Source: Agelaius tricolor
Taxonomy: Eukaryota; Chordata; Aves; Passeriformes; Icteridae
Length of the DNA stretch: 64,000 nucleotides
Assembly (NCBI GenBank): GCA_023055355.1
Contig: JALJCS010000009.1
Coordinates: 45,910,501-45,974,500, forward strand
Direction: 5' to 3'
Part shown: in pieces, positions 34,195-46,138 of the stretch
How positions within the stretch are numbered: position 1 is the stretch's first letter
How the letters are laid out: the number at the start of each line of letters is the position of its first letter
Notes under the pieces: model-generated
Told to the model about the DNA's origin: nothing
What the model saw: only the letters and a program-made list of their open reading frames with translations
The model's database searches: none
Program-made: the position numbers and the translations under genes

Positions 34195-37100
34195 GAAATC
34201 ACTGGCCAATGTGGTCTAGAAACAGATGTTGCTTGGAACATAAGGAAGTGGATATAAGGAGAAGTTGATAAAAAATCTGCCGGACAATCTGTCACATGTA
34301 CTTATAAATGTGTATGTGCGTATGTACACACACACACATATATGCAGCTGTGGGTAAAATGTACCCATATATGTGCAAAACCACTCAAAAATACAGCAAT
34401 AATATGCTGATCTCTCTGAATTAGTGCATTTTAATGAATGGTTATAAATCTGTTTAGTTTTTAAGTGTACAGTGCAAACTGTGAAGTGTGAAAAGTTTCA
34501 GTGAGTTTGGTGATGCATCACTCTCCTATAAGAGTATAAGAATTTAGTATTTATTATGTCATTTGGTTGTCCTGAAGTCAATTATTTCTGTTGGCTTGCC
34601 ACTCTAGTTTAGAATTATTTCTGACACTGCTTAGTGCCATTGGCAATGGCTCTGCATACTTGTACTGCAAATCTGGTTTTGGAAATAACTTCAAATGGAT
34701 TTTTTAAATTGTAATACAAAAAAAATCCTTAACGGTTTTTTAGAGTTTGTATTTGGATAAATGTCAGAAAGTCAATCTCAGGTGAATTCTTCAGTGTAGA
34801 ACCAAGCTGTAAATGGCATGGTTGAAGGAAACTTCAGAGAACCCACTTTAATGAATGCTCTGTGACCATCCATGCAGAGCAGATTGGATCAGCAAAGTTC
34901 AGTGCTGTGTTCGTCCCTATTTTATTCAGAGAATTCCAAGTACACAGCGGAAAAATGTTAAGCAAGGAGTAACCTTCAAGATTTATGAGAATATTACATT
35001 TTGCCCTTCCTCTCAGTCTTGAGAGTTCAAAAGGTGCTGCTGCAGAACATGACAAATCAATCTGCAGGTTGGAAATAATCCCTCAGTGTGCAGTGGAGCT
35101 GAACCTCTGTGCAGCTCTTAGCAGTGGTACCAGATTTTGGTGGGGGCAGATCCTCTGTGGCTGCATGGAAAAACCTCTTCTCCCAGTCTCTGCCTGGAGG
35201 TAGAACTGCACTGGCCTCAGCCAGGAGAGGGATAACTTGTAGATTTGATCTGGTTGAAATTTTTTGTAAGATATTTATGTGTTAAAAAAAAAAAAAGAAA
35301 AAGAAAAAACAAACAAAATACTCGGTTCATCAAAATCAAAACCTTCCTCAAGAAAAGGTCAGCATTAACAAATATTCTCCCTCTAGGAAAAAAAGTATCA
35401 AAAGTTATAGAAAATACTTGTCTTGCTTATAGCAGACTTAAAATAAATGGATAATTACCTGCTCAGAATTTAATTTTGAAGTTCAAGTGAATGGGTGATA
35501 AAATGTTAATGTTTTAGAATTGAGTCTTCTCCTAATAGACGCAATTTTATTTTTGGTTCTTAGAAATGTCATGTTTTTGCCATTCTCTGTTGTACATGGC
35601 TCATTTTATCAAGACCACACTTCAAGAAATTATTTCACAGAAACTCATGAGCAGGAGAGGGGAAATCAGGCTGACACAAGACTCTCAAAGAGTTTGATGG
35701 ATGTTAGCTACGAGATCAAAGCACTGCTTTGAATAATCTTTCTGCTTTCATTAGCTGTTACACTTCGGAATTTAGGAAGAGGAACAAAAAAGAAAAAAGA
35801 AAGAAGGATTTGGGGTTTGTTTTGCAGGGCTGGAACTTGTTAATAAAAATAACATTGACAAAAAGCCCTCTAAAGGAACCACCCAGGTATCACCTGATGT
35901 GCAGCCAAACCAACATTACTGAGTTTTGGAGACCCTCAGATTTTTTTCTCTCCAATGCATTTAAAATTATTCTACAGCTGTCTAAGAGTAAATTGGCTGC
36001 AAGGATTGGAAAGGGCTGGCAAGTGCAGGCAGGAATGTGTAACAGGGAAATTTGCTGATTAGAAAACACTTTTTCACACTGAGAACAATGTGATATTATG
36101 TACTTTCAAGATGTCAAAATAGAAATTCTGGCAGCTGAGTGCCAGATGCAATTTTGTAAGAATAGGCTCAAATGGAATGAAGTCTTCCTGTAAGTCACTC
36201 TTGTACAGCTAGATAAATGCTCTTGATAGCTTGATTTTTATTTATTTTGCACTCAAGAGGAAAAAGGACATTTAAGAAATTTTCATATTTACTATATGAG
36301 GGTTTTTATCCTCAAAATCTTTTACTCTTCCACTGTAGACCTGCTTGTTCTAGCAAAAGTTTGTGAAAAGAGAGTTTGGAAAACTAGTACAATATTAGAT
36401 CATTACTGAAAACTTAAACCCATAGATTTAGTAGAACTTTTCCTTCAAAGACTAACTGGTTTTGACTCAGTAAATACCATTTGATTACAAATTAAATGCA
36501 TGCTCCCACACATTAGATATCAATTATGGTTCATATAGTAGACACAAAAGTAATTACCTTCAGCAAGAAGAGAGGTTGTAGGAGACAAAAATAATCATGT
36601 ATTTCCATGTCACAGAGTGCATTCTGTGTTAATCTTCTTTAACACTACCTACTGCTTTACTTGTAAGTAAATGACCAATGATTTCCATACAAGAAAGTAC
36701 TAGCTCAATATCTTTTCCCTTTAAAAGAAGCATTATAGATTTGTTTAGTTATAAATTTACTAAATGGAAAAATTAAGAAGGCAAATGATGCATACAGCCA
36801 AATTAAAATGAACTGTGGGAGAATCATCAAAAATTAATGTGCCTTAAATTTCATTCTAAGTTATTTGTCACTCATGGTTGTTTTAATTCTAATTCAGGAA
36901 AGCAAACAAATGAACAGGTTAAATAAGGTAAAATAAGGCTTTCTTTTACCTTAAATGACACAGTGATATAAAAGAAGCAGCATCCAAACATGCTCTGTTA
37001 TTGGAACTTTGTATCAAGGCACGATATTATATCAAGGGATTAGGACAAAACCTCACAATTCATGACAGGGCAATTGAGTGCAAATTGCAGTCTGGAGTTT

Positions 37101-39204
37101 CAGTGCCACTTTGATGGACTTGCTTTGTTTTTATTTGCTGTACCTGAGAGTTTTATTAGCAAGTGTGAGATTGAAGTAGCAGATTTTGCTATTGAAAGCA
37201 GCTTTATGGGGGAGTTTTACAATTCACGACAGATTTTCAGAAGTGCTTCCTGCTTTGATGAAAAGTTCCAACATGTCAGTGGACAAATTCTTTGCATTAG
37301 AGGTGAAGTGCTAAAAAATGGAATTTTGACACTTGGAATATCTCAGTCTTCTTTTCAGCCAGGAGGGCAGGGGCAGTGCAGAGAGAATAATTATCAGAAT
37401 GGCATGCCATGAGTGAAAGCCAGTGCCGCTGTCCATAATTGGAACTAAAAAGGAAGTGCCAGTGCATCCACTCCCTTGAAATAAGCTGTTGGTGTTCTCA
37501 TGGCACTCCAACTCTGCACTTAAATATGAAATCAGCATTTGCCCCCTAATTGTATCTCAGATAGATGTTTAAGGTCACCTCTTTACATGTGGCCTGAGAA
37601 AAGAAGGGTGGGATTGTGGGCAGAGTCCTCAGCAATCAGAATTCTTTGGTCATTTCAGTCCTGGGGGAAACAGGAATTTGCTGAAGATACCAGGCCCCAA
37701 AGCCAATATTTTCACCTCTCTCCAATACTGCTGTAGGTTATCCCCAGTCTAGTCCACTCAGCCAACTACATTTTGTACCTAAAGTTAAGATTAAAACCCC
37801 AAACTGGAATTGTTGCTAAATAACAGGAGGCCCTGGTATGAAACACAAGTTTTCTGAGGATAGCCTGAATTTCCCATCCATGTCCCTAAAAAATACTGCT
37901 CAGGGAAGAAAAGCAGCAGGGAAGTACCAAGCAATTGTTTTCAGCTGCATTGATTTCTTTCCTTTGGAAATTTTCCAAATCTTAAGATTCCAAAGTTTTC
38001 ATTGCATCAGCAAATAAGTGGAGTAGATTTTCAGATTTTGGATATTTGTTGAAAACAAAACTAAGCCATAAAACCTAGGCAGTGAGCACACCCACCTAAA
38101 TATTGCTTGAAATGAGAATGATGGCTAAGGCAGAGAATTACCAAAAAAAACAGCTCTGTAATTATAGCCTCTCTTTTGTATAACAAGTTCTTTCTAGATA
38201 CTTCTGTGATTTCATTAGAATGTGTTTTAGCTATCATTTGATAAATTGGATTAAAATTATTTAGACTGATGGCTCATGACAGAAGTTTTACATCACATAC
38301 ACTCTTGATGCATCTTATATGTTAAAGGACCTTGTGTGTTGTTGCTTCTGATGTCTGAATAAATGCCTTGAACAGTCTTTCAGTAATTTAAAAGTGTGTC
38401 TCTCATGCCATCTTCTGAGGAGATGATTGGATTTTCAAATGCACAGCAAATACTTTCAAACATTTATTGTAAAACTCAGAATTATAACCACCAGCAGCAG
38501 TTCTTTTTCCTTGAAAGCATGTTTAAAATGGTATTTTAAATTAACTCAATGAACTCTGAGTAAAGTGCTAAATTGTAGAAACATTGCAGATAAATGAGCC
38601 TGAAGGGCTGTGACAAATTGCCCATGTCCTGCTACACTTAGGTTTAAAATCAATTTTAGTTTCAAAAGTATTCTTTATATGATATCCTTGTAGGTATTTA
38701 TCTTATTTGCAGCCAGAATATGTAAATATTCGATGTCTTTTTTGTTAGTTTCTCTACATACTCTCGATCTTGATAATATTTTGTTTCTTCAACACCCTGA
38801 AACCCCACCCAGAGGATTCATGGCAGGATTTGTTTTACTCCATACTCCAGTACTAATCAGACACCATCTTCCAAGGAACCTGAAAATTCAAGTTTTCATG
38901 GAAATGGTGGTGCCCACTGGTGCTGCCTTGTTCAGTCCACAAGTTCCCTGATGAGTAACCTAAATCAAGCCTGCAGGCTTTATACACAATATTTACAATA
39001 GGAATGATGGAGAAATTAATTCTTTGTGAATAATTTCCTTCTGGGGCATTATTGACCCCTTCTGTAACATCCTTCAGGAGATGAAGGAAAGTCTTCTCAG
39101 CAACTTGCCATTTGGAATTGGAATTGTGCTCCACAAGGAGAACAGAATCACTGACAGCTTTCTTATTTTCTCATTAATCCATCAGGGCCCACTTCTTTCA
39201 TTGG
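34195..39204. other. Gene-free AT-rich DNA
   Basis: No exon or RNA gene. It contains a CA dinucleotide run at 34326-34338 and an A-rich run near 35284-35315. Frames such as 35729-36058 and 37062-37412 (plus) lack recognisable domains. Confidence 0.6.
34326..34338. repeat. Short (CA)n microsatellite
   Basis: Six to seven CA repeats followed by TATATG. Confidence 0.85.
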
Positions 39205-39410
39205 ATAGTTTCATAGAACTGTATAGGAATTTAGTTTGGAAAAAAAATCTCTGAGGATCATCTGATCCAAACACCCACGTTGAGCCTGAGTGGGTTCAGA
39301 GCACTCTGAACTTTTAGTTAGATTGTTTGACAAGTTAAAATTTGAAAATCACCACAGAAGGAGATTTGCTAACTTCTCTGGACAATCTGTTCCAATGTTT
39401 GATTTTCTTT
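39205..39410 (-). mobile_element. CR1 LINE 3' fragment
   Basis: On the plus strand it reads the antisense CR1 end in decayed form: TTCATAGAACTGTATAGG, GGATCATCTGATCCAAACACC, then TTGCTAACTTCTCTGG and ACAATCTGTTCCAATGTTTG. These are the order and spacing of the antisense CR1 3' region. It is strongly diverged. Confidence 0.72.
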
Positions 39411-42400
39411 CTTTGTGTCATTGGAATTTCCTGTGTTGGGATGTCTGTATGTGGCTCAGGGGTCTTGCAACGTGAATGTCCCAGAAAACCTGTCTGTTTA
39501 TTTTGAATAAAGGTGGCGAAGTGAGAAAATTTTAGTTGGGAGTTATTTCTTGGCAATTTTAGTTAGGAATTATTTCTCCATTATTTTGTACTGTGATAGT
39601 GATTTCAAATTTCAAGACAAGGGTGGGGAGAAACCCTGTACTGTGACTTCGTACCCACTTTGAACAGAAATCTGAAATTCCTAATATCTTACAAGCCCAT
39701 AGGTGTGTCCTTAGTGGTAGAAAAACAATGTCTGTGTAGAAATGCAGAGCAGATGGGATTTCTGATCTGATTACTGCACTTTGAATCAGTTATATGTAAG
39801 CTTTTGTGATGAGAACTTTTGGCAAGGAATTTGCCACACTACAGGTAGTGTTTATGTGTTTGAGGGGTTTATTTAATTCTGTTAATTTTATTCTTCATAT
39901 AAGTATGTATGATGTATGGTGAAAAAAGTTGCCTTTTCCATATCAGACAATAGGGAAAGTCATCACACATGATTAATTACAGACTCTCATGCAGTGCCAT
40001 CAAATCAGATTCCTCTGACACCAGTTTTCTTTCAGTCATCAACTTAAATATACATAATACATACACCCTCCTGGAAATTTAAAATAGTATTCATTTCTCT
40101 TCAGTGATCAAAACCATACTAATTGATGTTTTTTTAAAACACAAGTTGTTCTGTGCTTCAGATTTTTTAGGGATTTTTTCAGTTTTTTCTTCACAGCTTC
40201 CCAGATTCCCAGATTTCCTCAGTGATATTTTTGCTTTCTAACACTGGAAATTCTAACTTCTAGGGGTAGTATTTCCTGTCCCTATTTGCCCCTCCTAACA
40301 CAGCATTCCACTCTCAGCTAATTCTCTGTGTTAAATGTTTCACTTCAAAAACATCAGTAAGACCTCATTAAGTTGAAGCCCAGTTGTACTTTTTTTATTG
40401 AAACTGAGAAGTTGAAAACATTAACCACAGATGGAAGCACGATGACAATAAGAATATCAAATGGAAATGTTTTAGGACATTTTAGGCAAGTAAGATTTGG
40501 TGTAACTGTTGTACCCACTTTTTCACCTGTATTCTATTTTATATTTTAAAATAAAGCAGAAAACTAATAAGCTAGCTATGAAGAAAATATTTTTTTTTAA
40601 CCCATTACATTTTCAAACCAAACACTTTCTTTTTTTCAATGTCAGAAGAGATGCTTTTGCAATTGCAGTGGAAAGGAGTAGATAACAACATCTATTTTTC
40701 CTTCAACTTTCCAAAATGAAATATCCATGTGCTCACCAGTCAGAGATGTTACAGGCAGAAATAGCACACAGCCTATCAGGCTACTTAATACAGAACATGG
40801 TTGCTGTTCACTTTTCTAATAATTTAGTGTTCTTATCTCCTATTTGAGTAAAAATGGAGCATTAAATCGCTTCCATTTTTATGAGGATCACATCAGAACA
40901 CTAGCAGTAGTATTCTGCCTGGCTCCAAGGCTTTTGATGCCTGATTTGTCCAAAGCTTAATTTTTTTTTAGAAACTTATTACCAACCAAATTTTAGAGCC
41001 TTTTTGTCTCTGCTTGTGTCAAACTTTTTCCTCACAGATATAAATTATCCATTACCACTTCCAATATCTTGTATCGCTTAGGAGATACAGGTTTTATGTT
41101 GCTCCAATGCAAGGCAACAATTATTTTTCCCTGCAGCTCTGTTCAATTTGTTACAGACTTCTCCACCACAGTGTACTGTAATGGCTTTGACAATTTTTAT
41201 TATGTTCTGCACTCTCTCAAGATTCCATGAAAAGACATTATAAATCAAAGCTTTGCACAGAGTTTTTGTTTTTTGGTTTGGCTTTTCTTTTTCTCTTTTT
41301 AGCCTGTATTTAAGGTTTTGGGGGCTTTTAAGTAGGTGCATCATCTTTTTAAATTTTAATTTTATGTTTTATGTATCCTCACTTATTTTTCTAAAATAAG
41401 CAAATAGACAATATATTCCCAGGTATTAGATGTCTATTTTGCTGACTTCATCTAGAAAAATTACCTGGTTGGAACTACTTCTGAAAAAGAGATAAATCCT
41501 TTCTAGCAATGCCAGTCCCACCCCAAATTCCAAACAGAGCCTGCATCACCTTGTGGAAGATCTGAGAATGGGGAAGAAATGTGTGGTAATTTTCTTCAGG
41601 AGTTCAACTGGTTGTAAAAGCTGTTAAATGAGTAAGACAGGATGAAGAATTGAACACACGAGGATCTGGTTCTTCATTAAGAATCTTCATAGATAATAAA
41701 CAATCGCATTTGAGAGGTGCAGAGCTGTATTATTCGATTATTCCAGAGCAGGTCTTTCTTAGGAAGGTTCTTCTAACCCATAACCTCATGGAAACCATGG
41801 TAATTATGTGATGATCACAGCAGTGGTAGTCAGGATTATGGTCCTTAAAGTGCCTCCCAATCCAAACCATTCTATGTCTACATTGATTTCACAGTGGGAA
41901 CTGCAGCACTGCATTCATCCATCACAGCCCATGTGTCTTCAGGGTTACCTAAGTACCTTAAGAAAATTGTCAGCTTTGTTAACAGTTGTTATTTCTCATT
42001 TATGACTGTCAGTTATCACTGGTGGTCACTTTGGGCCAACCTGTGACTTGAACAAGTGTTTGTTTCTGAAAGGAGATAGCAAACATGCAAAAAGAACTTG
42101 AATAAGATGCCCTCATTCCCTGGGCAGGAACTCAGCTAACAGGCTTTTTCTTGCCCCACACAATCTAATCACATTTTCACAACAGTGTCTTAGCTTGTTT
42201 GAATGTGGTATTTAATTTTAGATGAATGGCAGACTTTAAAGATCTTCAAGTTGATTTTCTGGGCACTTTGTATTATGACAACATAAATTTTTGCATCTTA
42301 ACTTACCCACTGTCATTCTTTCACATTTTTATCCTTGAAAATTTTACTGCTCTCTCCTCTTCTTGTGACCACCTTTTAAACCTATTTTTTGAGTTCATTT

Positions 42401-45400
42401 ACCTGATGTCTTACATTATGTGGCCCCCTGCTGACTTGTAAGGCTGCAGGATGCTTGAGGCAATCCCTACCATGTGTGCAGCAGTTAATAGCAATCAGGA
42501 GAGAATCAATGAGTGTATTTTCACTTTGAGGTGTCCAGCTTGTTTTCCTTTAGTTTGTTTTGTGTGGGAACTTACTCAGAACATATATACATTTATTGAT
42601 TCACCTGCCAGGGCTGGCCATGGGATGATGAATAATCAAGCCTAAATAAAGGAAATCGCTTGAAGTGGCTAAGTGGAGAGTTCAGAAGGTCAAGCAGGCA
42701 GAAAACCACTTCTAGGGGTTCATTGTGAGTGTAGGTGTCTTCTCTGCTGTTAACTGGAGCCAATATTTTGGTTTTCTGCTCTGCTTCTGTAAGGGCAGCC
42801 CTCACCAGAGTGATTTGACTGATATTCCTCCTGGCCTGTGCTGCCCTGCAGAAATAAATGATCAGTTTTGTGTGAGACTGAGGGAAGTCATTTGCTCTTC
42901 TGTGCCTGCAGAGCTGTGTTAGCTAAGGATGGTAGTTAGGCAAACATTAGCAGCTTCATTACCTCCTTACAGGGATTAACTTTATGCTACATTGCAAAAG
43001 TTTTACGTGTTTCCTTAGTATTTTAGAGTCAATGGTAAGATCAGAAAACAGTTAAACACCGTGATTCCCTCAATTTTTTTTAGTATATAAGAACATTGCT
43101 GTTAGCACAACACTGTCCTCCCTTTTTCCTTGTGAGGAAATCAAACTACCCTTTTCAAGTGTATTTAATTAGGTCTCTATCATAACTAAAGCAGTTCAAT
43201 AATAACCCTTTTTAAATAGGCCATCTTTAGATTTATGTTTTCACAGGCATGAAGAACAGTTACAAATAACACTAGAGCTTGAACACCAATAGCCTGTAGC
43301 TAATTGTAATTAATTCTTGGCTTAACAAATATTAGTTATATGCATAAAATTGTTATGAGCAATAAAATTGTTATGTTAAACATATAGTTTGCATCTATAT
43401 GTTTGCATCTATGTTAAACATATAGTTTGCATAGTAAATTGCATCTGGGGGTTAAAAAATATATATCCATAGATATTTGTCTTTAAGAACAGTGGGATAC
43501 TAGGGAAATCAGGAGAGAGAAAATGGATAGCCTGAAAGTCATTATAACCAAATATGGTGGGTTTTGGTTACTTGTTTTTTGTTTTTACATTAAATTCAGA
43601 AACCCAAAGGAAAATAAGATATGTGGAGACAGGAAGAAGGTCTGAAGGTGATCAAGATTCAGAGTTTTCAGGTGGCAGAGCCAGGAGCAGTATTTGTTCA
43701 GGCAGTGTTACTTACCACATATCTCCAAAGGAGCCTGAAGCTTGGTAAATGAGAAGGTAAAAGTAATGATCCTTTAAATCTGATTACAACCCTGTTCTGC
43801 AGGCGTGGTAATTCCTGGGGAGTACAGTTGTAATTCTGGTTTAGTGTAATAAGTGCTTGCAGAATCCCATCCCAATGAGATTTTCATCTTTGTGCTCCAT
43901 TTTCTGTTACGCATTTATACTGAGAGTGGTCAAAACTCTAGTGAAAAACCTGTTACACCTTGCATAATACCTCTCCAAAAAAAGACATAAGGAAAGGGAG
44001 AAAACTTTCTAGAAAAATGGGGGTGATCTAGAGGTTGCTGGGATTTTAATTCTATTTTCTTAACTTAGAATTTGAGCATATTCTTGTATGTTGATTTGGA
44101 ATAGAAAGAATCTGGTACTTACACGGAATTCATAAATAATTGCTGGGTCTTCACTAAGAGGCTCACTAGAAGTTAAAGTGCTGGTAAACAAATTTTGGAA
44201 TGCTGCTGCCTGTCCTTCTGGGATTGCAATGGAATGTGTGGCTGAGTAATCCAACAAATGTCACTGAACCACAGCTCCAAAAGAAATTGAAGCAGAACCT
44301 GTCCCCCTCTCCCTGCATGTAAAGGTTCAAAGCAAGATTACTGCCACGTCATTTCAAAAGGATGAAGGTTTTTTTATAAACTCACTTTAAGCACAGAAGA
44401 CAGGAATTTCACTCAATGTTCAATAGCACTTCCCTCTGCCTCTCACGTTCTTGAGTGTGCCAAGATCTCAGTTATTGAGAAATTCAGTTGTCTGCTTTCT
44501 GTGGAAATTATAATTTCTTTGCTAACAGTGCCATATAATTGTAAACAAATGCTGGAAAACAATCTGCAGGGAAATAAACATCCACTAAAGACTTCCACCC
44601 AGTTGTGAATGAAATAATCCATTATCTCAGATCCCTGCAACTAACTTCTGTTTAAAAATGAATATTTAAATCTGCATCAGAGCACAATAAGATTTTCTGT
44701 ATAAAAAGGCACTCTTGGGATAGCAGTTGAGAACAGTGCTAGACTTTTAGCAAGTTCAGTGGCACAGGAATGGTCTCTAACTAGGAAACTTCTTGGAAAT
44801 AAGAGCAAATTTGTTCAAGAAGAGTAAAGTTTGTTTTCTGCTCTGCCACAGTGTAATGCCTTAGCAAATTAGTTCTCTTGGCTGCAAACTAATCTTACTT
44901 TAAATCACCACATTTAATACTTCCCCTGTTTCTACCCTATTTTGAATCTTGTTTCCCAATATCCACCAGTGCAGTGGCATCCATTGTTATGTGTTTCATC
45001 TACTCCATTCGTTGCATTCCACGTCCATAAAAATGTTTGTCTTGTGTCAGGATATAAACACATGTTTTACTTATTAGATATAGAATAGAAAATATGGAGG
45101 TTTTTGATCACAAAAAAGAAGCCCCAACAGAAAAATGTAATTTTTTTTCCTAAGGTATATGTTAGAATATCATGCTGGTTCTGTTTCCATAGTAGGTGAA
45201 AAAAAATAGTTTGGCTGTTAACTGGAAAAACATTTGTATTATTATTTTTATCGGTATTTCATATTAATCCAAGTTTTTTTTTCCACTTTTAAAAATTGAT
45301 AGTGATAAACTCCATAGGTTTTGAGTACAGAATTTACACATGCTTAGTTTGGACTTTAGCTCTTTCTACTTGGCTTATTAGGCTGGTTTTAATACCTGAA

Positions 45401-45726
45401 CCTAATCCGTAATTGCATTAGCCTTGTATTGTATTTTGTACTGCCCTTGACTTTATCCATAATTGACTTTTCTCCAGGAGACAGAATTACCTTGCAAGTA
45501 CATGAAAGTCAGAACCAAATTTGGCTCCATGAATATGGAAAGGAGCTGTGCTTAGAGAGAGAGTTATAGTGACCATGGCAGTGGTTCCGGTTCAGCCTCC
45601 ATGGGCTTTGCCACCAGTGTTTCTGTGTTCCAAGAGAGAAAAAAAAAGCCTTTTCTTTGTTCTGAGACGTGGCTGAGGGACTTTCTGGATTACTTGAGGG
45701 AGGGGTAGGTGGAAAAACTGATGCCT
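39411..45726. other. Gene-free AT-rich DNA
   Basis: No exon or RNA gene recognised. It holds a nested duplication at 43344-43432. Near 39530-39580 an ATTTTAGTT-GGAGTTATTTCT-like block is imperfectly repeated once. Confidence 0.6.
43344..43432. repeat. Nested local duplications
   Basis: A 22-bp block with TTAAACATATAGTTTGCAT occurs identically at 43373-43394 and 43411-43432 (period 38). An adjacent ATAAAATTGTTATG block is also repeated just upstream. Confidence 0.85.
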
Positions 45727-46138
45727 TGTGAAGGCTGACCTAGAACAGAGGCTGGACAGAGTTAAAGAATAAAGTAGGGATTTATTAAAAGGATCTTCTC
45801 AATGGATCCACCTTGGGCAGCACAAGAGCCCAGCCAGGGTTACACTTCTAATTAATGCAAAATGGTCACAAAAAATGGATGACTGGTCACGAGGTCTCAC
45901 ACTTTTTTTTTATAAGTTCTGGTCCATTTGCATATTGGAGTTAATTGTCCAGTTACAGCTTTAGCCCATGAAGTCCCATCCTTCTTGGTTTTTCTCTCTT
46001 CTGTCCACATTGTTTATGCTCTCGGGACTGAAATTTAGATTATTTGTCTTTAGTCCCCAGCTAGAGAAGGAATTGTTTTGTGTCCTTATTCTGTGAAGAG
46101 AGATTACCATCCCATAATATGAAGCTCAGAAGTACACA
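45727..46138 (-). mobile_element. Probable solo LTR
   Basis: About 412 bp bounded by TGTGAAGG on the left and GTACACA on the right, giving TG...CA ends. Read minus, a TATAAAA box (45914-45908) is followed about 125 bp later by an AATAAA poly(A) signal (45786-45781), the order expected of an LTR, and no internal retroviral sequence is attached. The stretch with TTGGGCAGCACAAGAGCC looks like LTR sequence I associate with passerine endogenous retroviruses. I could not find a convincing target-site duplication, so the ends are approximate. Confidence 0.65.
45908..45914 (-). promoter_or_regulatory. TATA box of the probable solo LTR
   Basis: TATAAAA on the minus strand, followed by a longer A-run; correctly placed before the AATAAA at 45786-45781. 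Confidence 0.55.

Noticed and set aside
33583..34209. 208-codon minus-strand protein
   Set aside because: It is the antisense of a plus-strand CR1 copy.
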